Shown here: one piece after another, positions 44,028-52,199 of the stretch
Position numbering within the stretch: position 1 is the first letter of the stretch
How the letters are laid out: the number at the start of each line of letters is the position of its first letter
From: Burkholderia catarinensis
Lineage (GTDB): Bacteria > Pseudomonadota > Gammaproteobacteria > Burkholderiales > Burkholderiaceae
DNA: 53,727 nt
Assembly (NCBI RefSeq): GCF_001883705.2
Contig: NZ_MDEQ02000039.1
Coordinates: 1-53,727, forward strand
Direction of reading: 5' to 3'
Notes under the pieces: model-generated
Told to the model about the DNA's origin: nothing
Database searches by the model: none
What the model saw: the letters and a program-made list of their open reading frames with translations, nothing else
Translations under genes and position numbers: made by a program

Positions 44028-45350
44028 TTAACGGCCAGTCACCGTGCCCGTGCAGACGCTCGCGTTGCCGATATCGAGGTTCCACGTGCTTGCGTTGCTC
44101 AGGAAGTCGTTCGAGATGGCCGTCTGGTAGTTCGACGGAACCGTGTCGAAGCCGTTGCCGTGAACGATCGACGCGAAGCTGGCGTTCGTGAAGTGGGCGT
44201 TCAGGAAGTCGTGAACGGCCGTCTTCACCGTCGAATCAGCATAGCACTGGCTCAGGATGATCTGGCTCGTGCCGGAAACCGGATAGCCGGAAGCCGGGTT
44301 GCCGGCATTCGGAACCCAGTTTGCCTGATTCGAGGCGGCAAGCTTGGTCGCCGGCGGCGTGACCGAGCCCAGTGCAGTCGACGCATTCGTGTAGTTCGGC
44401 GCGTAGTAAGCACCATTCTTCGCGTTCACGAGGCTCGCCACCGGCAGTTGCAGCGCACCGGCCGACGTCACGACCGTGCTCGACGGGGCGAGGAACGTGT
44501 TCGTGTAGTCCGGGCTCAGGTATGCGAAGGCTGCCGTACCGGCCGACGAGAGGCTCGCCACCGCGTTGCGCACACCACCACTACCCGATGCTGCAACGAA
44601 GTTCGCCGGCACGACGCCGCCCGGGAACGATGCCGTGAACGTCAGCGAGTCGACGAACGTCACACCCGGAGCCGTGTTGGTCGTCGTACAGACAGCGGCC
44701 AGGTGGCGCGTCAGCAATTCGGTCGTGCCGCTGCCGTCCGAACGATAAACGACCTTGATCGGTGTGCTGGTCGTCGTATATGCCGAGCCCGTTTGCGGAT
44801 TGATGACGGAGTTGACGCCGCTCGTGCCGGCCCAGTCGGTGATGCGGCCCGAGAAGATGCCGCACAGATCGTCGTCGTTCAGCGCGATGCTATGCGCTTG
44901 ACCCGGCGTCGTTTGCGGGGTCGTCGTGCTCGTCACGGCCGGGCCGTGGACGACCGGCACCGTGATCGGCGTGACGACGTAAGGGATCTGGATCAGCGGG
45001 CCGTTGGTCGTGCCGAGGCCGGCCTTGTACGACGTGAGCTGGGCGGTCGACAGGGCCGCATCGCTGTTCGCGAAGTGGACCGTGCCCGTGACCGTCGAGC
45101 CGAAATACGTCGGCTGGTTGTTCAGGAACGCGTTCTGGCCGGCACCCGAGCCAACCGAGTAGTACGTGAACGAGCCTTGGGCGGTGCCGAACAGATTGAT
45201 TTCGGTGTTCGCGATACCGATCGCGCCGATGGTCGGGGCGACGAGCGACGAACCGCCGCCGTGGATGTCCGCGGCCATCGCGGCCGTGGCGCCCAGGCCG
45301 GAAACGAGAAGAGCGAGGACTTGACAGATCTTGCGCTTGCTGGATTTCAT
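44028..45350 (-). CDS. PstS-like secreted phosphate-binding protein, copy 2
   Basis: The 440-residue protein has a signal peptide (MKSSKRKICQVLALLVSG, cleavage near AMAAD) and the PstS-type periplasmic binding fold. The phosphate loop is intact as YRSDGSGTTELL, with SGSGGVRNAV and NDDDLCGIFSGRITDW also conserved. PstS-like and DING proteins are typical type II secretion substrates under phosphate limitation in Pseudomonas, so this may be secreted, not just periplasmic. No pstCAB genes are adjacent, which also argues against a role in an ABC transporter. The locus-wide regulatory element lies 101 bp upstream. Confidence 0.9.
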   Translation of the reverse strand: MKSSKRKICQVLALLVSGLGATAAMAADIHGGGSSLVAPTIGAIGIANTEINLFGTAQGSFTYYSVGSGAGQNAFLNNQPTYFGSTVTGTVHFANSDAALSTAQLTSYKAGLGTTNGPLIQIPYVVTPITVPVVHGPAVTSTTTPQTTPGQAHSIALNDDDLCGIFSGRITDWAGTSGVNSVINPQTGSAYTTTSTPIKVVYRSDGSGTTELLTRHLAAVCTTTNTAPGVTFVDSLTFTASFPGGVVPANFVAASGSGGVRNAVASLSSAGTAAFAYLSPDYTNTFLAPSSTVVTSAGALQLPVASLVNAKNGAYYAPNYTNASTALGSVTPPATKLAASNQANWVPNAGNPASGYPVSGTSQIILSQCYADSTVKTAVHDFLNAHFTNASFASIVHGNGFDTVPSNYQTAISNDFLSNASTWNLDIGNASVCTGTVTGR

Positions 45351-45451
45351 GAGAAATTTCCTTGGACGAAGATAAACGGGAACCCCTGCTACTGCGGTTG
45401 GAATGCTTATGGACCGCCGGGTAAATGTAGGTGGAAATCCGTATGAAGCGT

Positions 45452-45484
45452 GTGAATTTTTCATAACGAATGGTGCGTAACATT
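45452..45484 (-). promoter_or_regulatory. Composite dyad plus Pho-box-like element upstream of pstS-like copy 2
   Basis: On the minus strand AATGTTACGCACCATT (almost perfect dyad) is followed by CGTTATG, AAAA and ATTCAC. It ends 101 bp before the ATG. Orientation relative to the gene matches the other sites. Confidence 0.65.
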
Positions 45485-45693
45485 TTGTCGAATAAATAAT
45501 TGCATTTATCGGGTTGATAAAGCGGCGATTCAGCCGCTATTCGGAGCAGGCCGGAATGCCCAGATATCGGGATTGCACAAGGAGCCGTGTCGGCGCACCG
45601 CGTCTCGCAGCCCGTACGGAGCACGGTGCGAGCCGTCTGAGTCAGGCGAGATCCGCAACGGGGCTAGCGCAATTTCGAGGCGGTTTTGTGGCG

Positions 45694-45726
45694 GATGTTA
45701 CGGAACATTCCGGACGTCGATGACTA
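45694..45726 (+). promoter_or_regulatory. Probable composite element upstream of gspF
   Basis: GATGTTACGGAACATT keeps the dyad form; the following CCGGACG, TCGA and TGACTA is only a weak match to the second half. It lies 286 bp before gspF, further than at the other genes. Confidence 0.4.
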
Positions 45727-46012
45727 TCTGCTCACACGATGTATTTCTTCCATCGATGGAATTATGTCGGTTATCAAGGTTCGATAAATAATCTCGTTGT
45801 TAATGTCTGAATAATTCGACGGTCCGATAAAAATGAAATCGTTTTTACGATATAAGAATAACGCCGCCCGGTAATAAACCCCGCCAAAAAGGTAGCCCAA
45901 CATCCGTCACAAATTTGCGCCGGTTCGCTCCTTAGTCTTCCCCAGCGACTCCATCCGGTGCATTGCACGACGTCGCCGAAACAAGTCGAACGCGTGACAC
46001 GAGGGCACTGAC

Positions 46013-47230
46013 ATGTCGGCATTCCGCTACGAAGCGATCGATCTCACCGGCCGCACGCTGAAAGGCGTGCTCGAAGCCGACAGCGCGCGCTCCGGCCGCA
46101 GCCAGCTGCGCACGCAAGGCCTCACGCCGCTCGTCGTCGAACTGGCCGCGCAGCGTCTGCACGGCGAACGTCATCAACGGCTGTCGCTCGGCCGCAAGCT
46201 GTCGCAGCGCGAGCAGGCGATCATCACGCGCCAGCTCGCGAGCCTGCTGGTCGCGGGGCTGCCGCTCGACGAAGCGCTGTCGGTGCTGAGCGAGCAGGCC
46301 GAGCGCGAATACGTGCGCGAACTGATGGCGTCGATTCGCGCGGAAATCGTCGGCGGCCATTCGTTTGCGAATGCGCTGACAGAGCATCCGCGCGATTTTC
46401 CGGAGATCTACCGCGCGCTCGTCGCGGCGGGCGAGCACACGGGCAAGCTCGGCGTCGTGCTGTCGCGTCTCGCGGACTACATCGAGCAGAGCAACGCGCT
46501 GAAGCAGAAGATCCTGCTGGCGTTCACGTATCCGGGGATCGTCACGCTGATCGCGTTCGGCATCGTCACGTTCCTGCTGAGCTACGTGGTGCCGCAGGTG
46601 GCGAACGTGTTCACCAGCACGAAGCAGCAGTTGCCGACGCTGACGGTCGTGATGATGGCGTTGTCCGATTTCGTGCGGCACTGGTGGTGGGCGGCTCTGC
46701 TGGCGACGGTCGCGATCGTCTTTGCAATCCGCAAGGTGCTGTCGCAGGAAGGGCCGCGGCTCAGGTTCGATCACTGGCTGCTGACCGCGCCGCTCGCGGG
46801 CAAGCTCGTGCGCGGCTACAACACGGTGCGCTTCGCGAGCACGCTCGGCATCCTGACGGCGGCCGGCGTGCCGATCCTGCGCGCGTTGCAGGCGGCCGGC
46901 GAGACGCTGTCGAACCGTGCGATGAGCGCGAACGTCGACGATGCGATCGTGCGCGTTCGCGAAGGCTCGGCGCTGTCGCGTGCGCTGGCCCATACGAAGA
47001 CGTTCCCGCCGGTGCTCGTGCACCTGATCCGCTCGGGCGAGGCGACCGGCGACGTGACGACGATGCTCGACCGCGCATCCGAAGGCGAATCGCGCGAGCT
47101 GGAGCGCCGCACGATGTTCCTGACGAGCTTGCTGGAACCGCTGCTGATCCTCGCGATGGGCGGCGTGGTGCTCGTGATCGTGCTTGCGGTGATGATGCCG
47201 ATCATCGAGCTGAACAACATGGTGCAGTGA
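46013..47230 (+). CDS. gspF: Type II secretion inner-membrane platform protein GspF
   Basis: The 405-residue protein has the duplicated T2SSF domain (about residues 70-190 and 270-395) and three membrane helices (ending near IVTLIAFGIVTFLLSYVVP, WWWAALLATVAIVFAI and LLILAMGGVVLVIVLAVMMP). GVPILRALQAAGETLSNRAM and FPPVLVHLIRSGEATGDV are family signatures. It forms the membrane base on which the GspE ATPase acts. It is not preceded by gspD/gspE as in most clusters, and faces the reversed gspC gene. Confidence 0.95.
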   Translation: MSAFRYEAIDLTGRTLKGVLEADSARSGRSQLRTQGLTPLVVELAAQRLHGERHQRLSLGRKLSQREQAIITRQLASLLVAGLPLDEALSVLSEQAEREYVRELMASIRAEIVGGHSFANALTEHPRDFPEIYRALVAAGEHTGKLGVVLSRLADYIEQSNALKQKILLAFTYPGIVTLIAFGIVTFLLSYVVPQVANVFTSTKQQLPTLTVVMMALSDFVRHWWWAALLATVAIVFAIRKVLSQEGPRLRFDHWLLTAPLAGKLVRGYNTVRFASTLGILTAAGVPILRALQAAGETLSNRAMSANVDDAIVRVREGSALSRALAHTKTFPPVLVHLIRSGEATGDVTTMLDRASEGESRELERRTMFLTSLLEPLLILAMGGVVLVIVLAVMMPIIELNNMVQ

Positions 47231-47238
47231 TGCGCGGC

Positions 47239-47685
47239 TCAGCGCACGAACGCGTTGGCCTTCTCCGTGGCGGGCAGCGCGATCTCGCGTTGCAGGCCGT
47301 TGCGGTCGACGACGATCGAGCGTGCGCGCACTTCGGCGAGTTTCGCGGCTTCGCCGATCGCCGAGCCGAGCGATACGACGCGCGACGTTTCGCCGCCGAC
47401 GCTGACGATCGCGGCTGCTCGGCGCGCGTCGAACGCGAGCACGCCGAGCAACTGGATCGCATCGCGGCCGTCGTCGGGTTTTGCGCCAAAGAGCTGTGCG
47501 CTGGCCGTGACGTCGAACGGCGCGGGCGGTGCGGGGCGAGCCGGCGTCGATGCATCGGGCGCGCTTAGCACGTGTGCGGCCCACAGCGAGACGGCGACGA
47601 GCGCCGCGCCGGCGGCGACGGTCGCGACGAACGGCAGCAGATCGATGCGGAACGGAATGGTGCGGAGCAGGGCGAGCGGTTTCAT
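47239..47685 (-). CDS. gspC: Type II secretion protein GspC, short form, opposite strand
   Basis: The 148-residue protein has one N-terminal membrane helix (LLPFVATVAAGAALVAVSLW) and a homology-region domain (AQLFGAKPDD, IQLLGVLAFDARRAAAIVS), as in GspC. It stops after residue 148, so no PDZ or coiled-coil C-terminal domain is present; typical GspC/XcpP proteins are 230-300 residues. GspC links the inner-membrane platform to the GspD secretin. The gene lies between gspF and gspG but reads the other way, 8 bp from the gspF stop, an arrangement also known from other Burkholderia gsp clusters. Confidence 0.85.
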   Translation of the reverse strand: MKPLALLRTIPFRIDLLPFVATVAAGAALVAVSLWAAHVLSAPDASTPARPAPPAPFDVTASAQLFGAKPDDGRDAIQLLGVLAFDARRAAAIVSVGGETSRVVSLGSAIGEAAKLAEVRARSIVVDRNGLQREIALPATEKANAFVR

Positions 47686-47746
47686 GGCGACGGATCGGTT
47701 CGATGAACAGGGAACGGTTTCCATTCTTTGACGCAAGGGTGAATGC

Positions 47747-48229
47747 ATGATGACGCGCCACGAAGAAGCTCGAACGTTGCACGCAGGCCGGCTGCATGAC
47801 AATGCGCGCCGTCGCACGCAACGCGGCTTCACGCTGATCGAGATCATGGTGGTCGTCGCGATCCTCGGGATTCTCGCGGCGCTGATCGTGCCGAAGATCA
47901 TGAGCCGCCCCGACGAGGCGCGCCGCATCGCCGCGAAGCAGGACATCGGCACGATGATGCAGTCGCTGAACCTGTATCGCCTCGACAACGGCCGGTATCC
48001 GTCGCAGGAGCAGGGGCTCGCTGCGCTGATCCAGAAGCCGACCACCGATCCGGTGCCGAACAACTGGAAGGACGGCGGCTATCTGGAGCGGTTGCCGAAG
48101 GATCCGTGGGGCAACGCCTATCAATACCTGAACCCGGGCGCGCACGGCGCGATCGACGTGTTCAGCTATGGCGCGGACGGCAAGCCGGGCGGCGAGGGGA
48201 ACGATGCGGACATCGGTTCGTGGCAGTAA
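47747..48229 (+). CDS. gspG: Type II secretion major pseudopilin GspG
   Basis: The 160-residue prepilin has an unusually long 27-residue leader before RG|FTLIEIMVVVAILGI. The mature part shows the GspG core (QSLNLYRLDNGRYPSQEQGL, NNWKDGGYLERLPKDPWG) and the calcium-site region SYGADGKPGGEGNDADIGSW. It forms the pseudopilus shaft. gspH follows four bases later. Confidence 0.96.
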   Translation: MMTRHEEARTLHAGRLHDNARRRTQRGFTLIEIMVVVAILGILAALIVPKIMSRPDEARRIAAKQDIGTMMQSLNLYRLDNGRYPSQEQGLAALIQKPTTDPVPNNWKDGGYLERLPKDPWGNAYQYLNPGAHGAIDVFSYGADGKPGGEGNDADIGSWQ

Positions 48230-48233
48230 CGGG

Positions 48234-48737
48234 ATGACCTTCATGCACCGGAACATGCGGCGCCCGTTCGTTGCGCGTCGCACGGCAGGCTTCACGCTGC
48301 TGGAGATGCTGGTCGTGCTCGTGATCGCCGGGCTGCTGGTCGCGATGGTGACGCTCGCGCCGTCGCGCAATCGCCGCACCGATCTGGCGGAGGAGGCGCA
48401 GCGCCTGGCGAACCTGCTCGAATCGGCCGGCGACGAAGCGCAGGTGCGGTCGATGCCGATCGCGTGGCAGCCGGTGGGCGGCGGCTATCGCTTCGTGCAG
48501 CGCACGGAAAGCGGCGCGTGGGCACCGATGACGGACGACCTGTATCGTGCGCGCCGCTGGGGCACCGAGGTGACGGGCGTGTCCGTGCGTTACACCGGCG
48601 GCGGTGAAGCGCCGTCGCGTATCGTGCTCGGCAGCGAAAGCATCGACGTGCCGGTGACGATCACGCTGTGGTCCGGCGACGTGCGGATGGCTGTCGTCGG
48701 CACGGGCATCGGCAACTTCGTCGTGCGCCGGCCATGA
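48234..48737 (+). CDS. gspH: Type II secretion minor pseudopilin GspH
   Basis: The 167-residue protein has the cleavage motif AG|FTLLEMLVVLVIAGL, then EEAQRLANLLESAGDEAQ and YRARRWGTEVTGVSVRY, as in GspH. The start at 48234 follows the gspG stop by four bases. Normally gspI and gspJ come next; here they are 27 kb away upstream and gspL follows instead. Confidence 0.93.
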   Translation: MTFMHRNMRRPFVARRTAGFTLLEMLVVLVIAGLLVAMVTLAPSRNRRTDLAEEAQRLANLLESAGDEAQVRSMPIAWQPVGGGYRFVQRTESGAWAPMTDDLYRARRWGTEVTGVSVRYTGGGEAPSRIVLGSESIDVPVTITLWSGDVRMAVVGTGIGNFVVRRP

Positions 48738-48765
48738 GCGGCTGGCGGCCACCGCGGGAGGCACG

Positions 48766-50241
48766 ATGTCGAGCCTGATCGTGCTGCTCCCTTCGATCTC
48801 TACGTTCGACGCGCGGCGCTGGGCCGTCGTCGCGATGCCGTATGCGTTGTTCGACTGGCGCGGGCAACTGCTGCGTGCGGGCCATGCGAATCGCGATGCA
48901 TGGCCGAAGGCCGCCGCGATCGTGCTCGTGATCGCCGCGCGCGACACGCTGCTCGTCGACGTGAGCCTGCCGCCCGTCACCGGTGCGAAGCTGCGGCGCG
49001 TGCTGCCGCACGCAGTCGAGGAGTATCTGATCGGCGACGCGCAGCAGAGCCACGTCGCGGTCGGTCCGGCAACGAGCGGCAACACCGTGCGGCCGCTGGC
49101 GGTCGTCGAACGCGCCCGGTTCGGCGACGTGATCGACTGGCTCGGCGCGGCCGGCCATCGGCGCGTGCGCGCGGTGCCGCTGATTCATTGCATGCCGGTG
49201 CGCGATGACGAACCGGCGGATGCGCACAAGCACGGCGCCGCGCCGGAAGCGAACGGCGCGCAAGCCGTGCGTGCGACGCCGGACAGCGACGAAGGCAACG
49301 ACGCGACGGCAGTCATGAACGGCGAAGCGGATGTCCTGATCGTCTGTCCGCCGGCATCCTGCGATGCAGGGGATGCGGTCGACGTCGAGTGCGAAGCCGG
49401 GAACGATCCGCAACGGCTCGAACTGGCCGTCAAGCGTGGGGCATCGGGGTTCGGTTTCGAAACGCATGCCGCTGGGCTGGACGTCGCGATCGCGGAGTTG
49501 TCGAAGCGCGATGCCGTTCGCGTGCATGCGCTGGTTGTGAGCGCGCACGATGCGACGGAATCCGCCGTCGTCGAGCAGGGCGTCGAAAGCGGCCGGCGCG
49601 GCAACGGCGATTCCGGTGCGATAACCGCGTCGGTCCTTCGTGAAGGCCGCTACCGGCATTCGGCCTTCCCGCTCGCCGCACTGACGCTGCCGTGGGAAGC
49701 GCTTGCGCGCGGCGCGCTCGCTTGCCCGTTCGATCTGTGCCAGTTCGAATTCGCCCGTAACACGCGCACCGGCGGCGGCGGGTGGCGGCGTTGGCGCGTG
49801 CCGGTCGGTCTTGCGATCGCATCGGCCGTCGTCGCGATCGCGACGATCAATGTGCAATGGTTCCAGCTTCGTCACCGCCAGGACGCGCTGAACGCGCAAC
49901 TGACAGACCGCGTTAAAGCCGCTTTTCCCGGCACGACCGTGATGCTCGACCCGCCGATGCAGATGCGAACCGGGCTCGAACGATTGCGCACGGCGGCAGG
50001 CGAGCTGCGCCCGGACGATTACCTCGTGCTGGCGGCGGCGCTGTCGCGCGCGCTCGGCCCGATCCCGTCCGATGCGATCGCGACGCTCGACTATCGCGAC
50101 GGCACGCTGGCCGTTGCATTCCGGCCCGGCACCGCGATCGACGGAGAAGGTTTTCGCGGACGCTTGCAGGCGCAGGGGGCCACCGTCAACCAGGAGGACG
50201 CGAAATGGATGCTCGGTTCGAAGCGGCCCGCGCCGCGCTGA
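48766..50241 (+). CDS. gspL: Type II secretion protein GspL
   Basis: The 491-residue protein has a cytoplasmic actin-like domain (LPPVTGAKLRRVLPHAVEEYL), a long spacer, one membrane helix at about residues 345-365 (VGLAIASAVVAIATINVQWF), and a periplasmic ferredoxin-like C-terminal domain. It recruits the GspE ATPase and binds GspM. Its 3' end overlaps gspM by 37 bp. Confidence 0.92.
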   Translation: MSSLIVLLPSISTFDARRWAVVAMPYALFDWRGQLLRAGHANRDAWPKAAAIVLVIAARDTLLVDVSLPPVTGAKLRRVLPHAVEEYLIGDAQQSHVAVGPATSGNTVRPLAVVERARFGDVIDWLGAAGHRRVRAVPLIHCMPVRDDEPADAHKHGAAPEANGAQAVRATPDSDEGNDATAVMNGEADVLIVCPPASCDAGDAVDVECEAGNDPQRLELAVKRGASGFGFETHAAGLDVAIAELSKRDAVRVHALVVSAHDATESAVVEQGVESGRRGNGDSGAITASVLREGRYRHSAFPLAALTLPWEALARGALACPFDLCQFEFARNTRTGGGGWRRWRVPVGLAIASAVVAIATINVQWFQLRHRQDALNAQLTDRVKAAFPGTTVMLDPPMQMRTGLERLRTAAGELRPDDYLVLAAALSRALGPIPSDAIATLDYRDGTLAVAFRPGTAIDGEGFRGRLQAQGATVNQEDAKWMLGSKRPAPR

Positions 50242-50717
50242 CGCAGTGGCTCGACGGCCGTTCGCCGCGCGAGCGCGCGCTGCTGGCAGCCGGTGGCGCG
50301 GCGATGCTCGCGGCGCTTGTCTACAACGTGCTATGGGAACCCGCCTACACCGGCCGCACACGCATTGCGGCGAGCCTGCCCGCGTTGCGGGGCCAGGTGG
50401 CCGGCGCGGACGCACAACTGGCGGAAGCGCGGCGCCTTCGCCCGGCCGCCGCGATCCGGGCGCCGACCGGTGCTGCGCTGCGGGATGCGCTTGCCGCAGC
50501 GCTCGCGCAGTCCGGCATCGCGAAAGCGCAAGTCGCGGTGCTCGGCGAAGGCATCCAGGTGGACGCCAAAGGCGTGCCGTTCGCGGCATGGATGGACTGG
50601 CTCGACCGCATGCGCCAGACGCACCACGTCCGCGTCGTGAGCGCACACGCAAGCGCGGACGGCAAGCCGGGCGTAACGACCGTGTCGGCGATGCTGCAAC
50701 CGCAAACGGTTCCGTAA
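50205..50717 (+). CDS. gspM: Type II secretion protein GspM
   Basis: The 170-residue protein has a short cytoplasmic start (WLDGRSPRERALLAAGG), one membrane helix (about 25-42) and a periplasmic domain with a coiled segment, the GspM layout. It partners GspL. gspN, gspD, gspE and gspK do not follow; the next gene is the signalling cassette. Confidence 0.9.
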   Translation: MDARFEAARAALTQWLDGRSPRERALLAAGGAAMLAALVYNVLWEPAYTGRTRIAASLPALRGQVAGADAQLAEARRLRPAAAIRAPTGAALRDALAAALAQSGIAKAQVAVLGEGIQVDAKGVPFAAWMDWLDRMRQTHHVRVVSAHASADGKPGVTTVSAMLQPQTVP

Positions 50718-50777
50718 GCACGTCGTACGCGAAGGAATCGCAACGTATTGAATCGCTTCGCTGCACGCTTCACCTGA

Positions 50778-50806
50778 CTGTCACAGTGCCCGCTCACAAT
50801 CTGTCG
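50778..50806 (+). promoter_or_regulatory. Pho-box-like repeats upstream of the signalling cassette
   Basis: Three half-sites CTGTCAC, CGCTCAC and CTGTCG lie 13 and 10 bp apart, close to the 11-bp period of PhoB sites, 77 bp before the STN-protein start. In P. aeruginosa the equivalent vreAIR genes are induced by PhoB. The spacing is imperfect, so the call is tentative. Confidence 0.4.
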
Positions 50807-50883
50807 TTCGCCTGCGACGGAACCGCTCACGGGGGGGCGCGTGCCGGCATGCAGCGTGCAACTCCACTTCCGTCCAGGAATTC

Positions 50884-51630
50884 ATGACTCGTTCACGGGC
50901 GCCGACCGGTGTCCTGGCGCTCGTCGCGTGGCTTGCGTTCATCGCGCTGTGCATGCGCGGCGCGCACGCGCAGGAGACCGGTTCCATCGGGCGTCAGCCA
51001 GGCAGCGTGGCGCACTTCGATCTGCCCGCGCAACCGCTCGCGAAGACCTTGCAGGACTTCGCGCGGCTGACCGAGCTGATCGTGCTGGCGCCGGCGCCGC
51101 TGCTCGACGGGCGCACGAGTGCACCGGTCCAGGGCGAATTCGCGCCGCGCGACGCGCTCGAGCGGATGCTGGCCGGAACGGGGTTGCGTGCGGAATTCTC
51201 GCGTCCGGACGAAGCGATCATCGTCTCGCAACCGGCCGCCGAAATGGCGCCCGCTCCGGCTGACACGCCGGTGGATGCCGCGCTGCCGATCGACGGGATC
51301 GGCGATTCCGGCGATCGGCGCGCGTTCGCGGGCCTGCTGCAGGCGCATCTGATCGACGCGCTGTGCGCGCAGCCGGCGGCGGTGCCGGGCAGTTATCGAC
51401 TCGTCGCGCAGGTGCGCATCGACAACAGGGGGGCGGTGGTGGCGGTCAACATGGTGGCATCGAGCGGTTCGGCCGCCCGCGACGCGGCGGTGATGCGCGC
51501 GCTGCGCGCGCTGAAGCTGGACGACGCGCCGCCGGCGGATCTGCCGCAGCCGGTCACGATCCTGTTGCGGCCGGCCGGCAGCGGCGTGCATTTCCGCTGT
51601 CCGGCGCCGCAGCCGGCCGTTCGAGGCTAG
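50884..51630 (+). CDS. Periplasmic STN-domain signalling protein with TonB-like C-terminus (VreA-like)
   Basis: The 248-residue protein has a signal peptide (about 1-30, ending AHA|QET), an STN secretin/TonB N-terminal domain (about 43-112, FDLPAQPLAKTLQDFARLTE) and a TonB-C-like domain (about 150-240, VRIDNRGAVVAVNMVASSGS, AVMRALRALKL). There is no outer-membrane receptor barrel, so it cannot be a normal FecA-type receptor. The combination and position before an ECF sigma/anti-sigma pair match VreA of P. aeruginosa PUMA3. It would pass a signal to the FecR-type protein in the periplasm. Confidence 0.85.
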   Translation: MTRSRAPTGVLALVAWLAFIALCMRGAHAQETGSIGRQPGSVAHFDLPAQPLAKTLQDFARLTELIVLAPAPLLDGRTSAPVQGEFAPRDALERMLAGTGLRAEFSRPDEAIIVSQPAAEMAPAPADTPVDAALPIDGIGDSGDRRAFAGLLQAHLIDALCAQPAAVPGSYRLVAQVRIDNRGAVVAVNMVASSGSAARDAAVMRALRALKLDDAPPADLPQPVTILLRPAGSGVHFRCPAPQPAVRG

Positions 51631-51636
51631 GCCGCG

Positions 51637-52188
51637 ATGACCGACAGCAACCGCACCGGGCTCAGGAAGCTGCTGGCGGCGCGCTATGCGTATCTGGTCA
51701 GGCGCCTCGAGCGCGTGACGGGGTCGAAGGACGGCGCCGCCGACGCGCTGCACGAAACCTGGCTGCGCCTCGAGAACGCGAACGTCTCCACGCAGGTGAC
51801 GAATGCGGACGCCTATATACTCGGGATGGCGAACAATGTCGCGATCGACCAGCATCGCCGCGAACGACGGCATCTGCACGACGACGATGTCGAGACGCTG
51901 CTCGAGATGCCCGACGAACTGGCCGATCCCGAGCGCATCGTCACGGCGCGCCGCAAGGTCGAGACACTGAAGGACGTGCTGCGCGGCCTGCCGCCGCGGC
52001 GTCGCGCGATCCTGCTGGCCGCCCGCGTGGACGGCCTGCTGAATCGCGAGATCGCCGAGCAGTTCGGCATTTCGCTGCGGCTCGTCGAAAGCGAGCTGAG
52101 CGCGGCGATGAAGTACTGCCTGCAGCGCATGCAGGAAGAAGACGGTGATTCGTACACGGGTTCGCGAGGCGGCCCGCGCAAATTTTGA
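51637..52188 (+). CDS. ECF sigma factor, FecI-like (VreI-like)
   Basis: The 183-residue protein has sigma region 2 (about 10-85, with DALHETWLRLENA and YILGMANNVAIDQHRRER) and region 4 (about 115-170, LRGLPPRRRAILLAARV and REIAEQFGISLRLVESEL). It is the iron-starvation/FecI branch by its pairing with FecR and an STN protein. It starts 6 bp after the STN gene and its stop lies 11 bp before the anti-sigma start, so the three genes form one operon. It probably drives genes of this secretion locus. Confidence 0.92.
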   Translation: MTDSNRTGLRKLLAARYAYLVRRLERVTGSKDGAADALHETWLRLENANVSTQVTNADAYILGMANNVAIDQHRRERRHLHDDDVETLLEMPDELADPERIVTARRKVETLKDVLRGLPPRRRAILLAARVDGLLNREIAEQFGISLRLVESELSAAMKYCLQRMQEEDGDSYTGSRGGPRKF

Positions 52189-52199
52189 GCATCCGGACG

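Larger units (their letters stand above)
45351..46012. other. AT-richer intergenic region between pstS-like copy 2 and gspF
   Basis: The 662-bp divergent gap is visibly more AT-rich than its surroundings and has no supported gene. It holds two copies of the composite regulatory element (listed separately): one for the pstS-like gene and a weaker one facing gspF. The T/A-rich stretch at about 45750-45860 may contain the gspF promoter. Confidence 0.55.

Noticed and set aside
45932..48379. An 815-codon minus-strand frame across gspF, gspC and gspG
   Set aside because: Composition is dominated by R, H, Q and A with no family motif; the overlapping gsp genes are certain.
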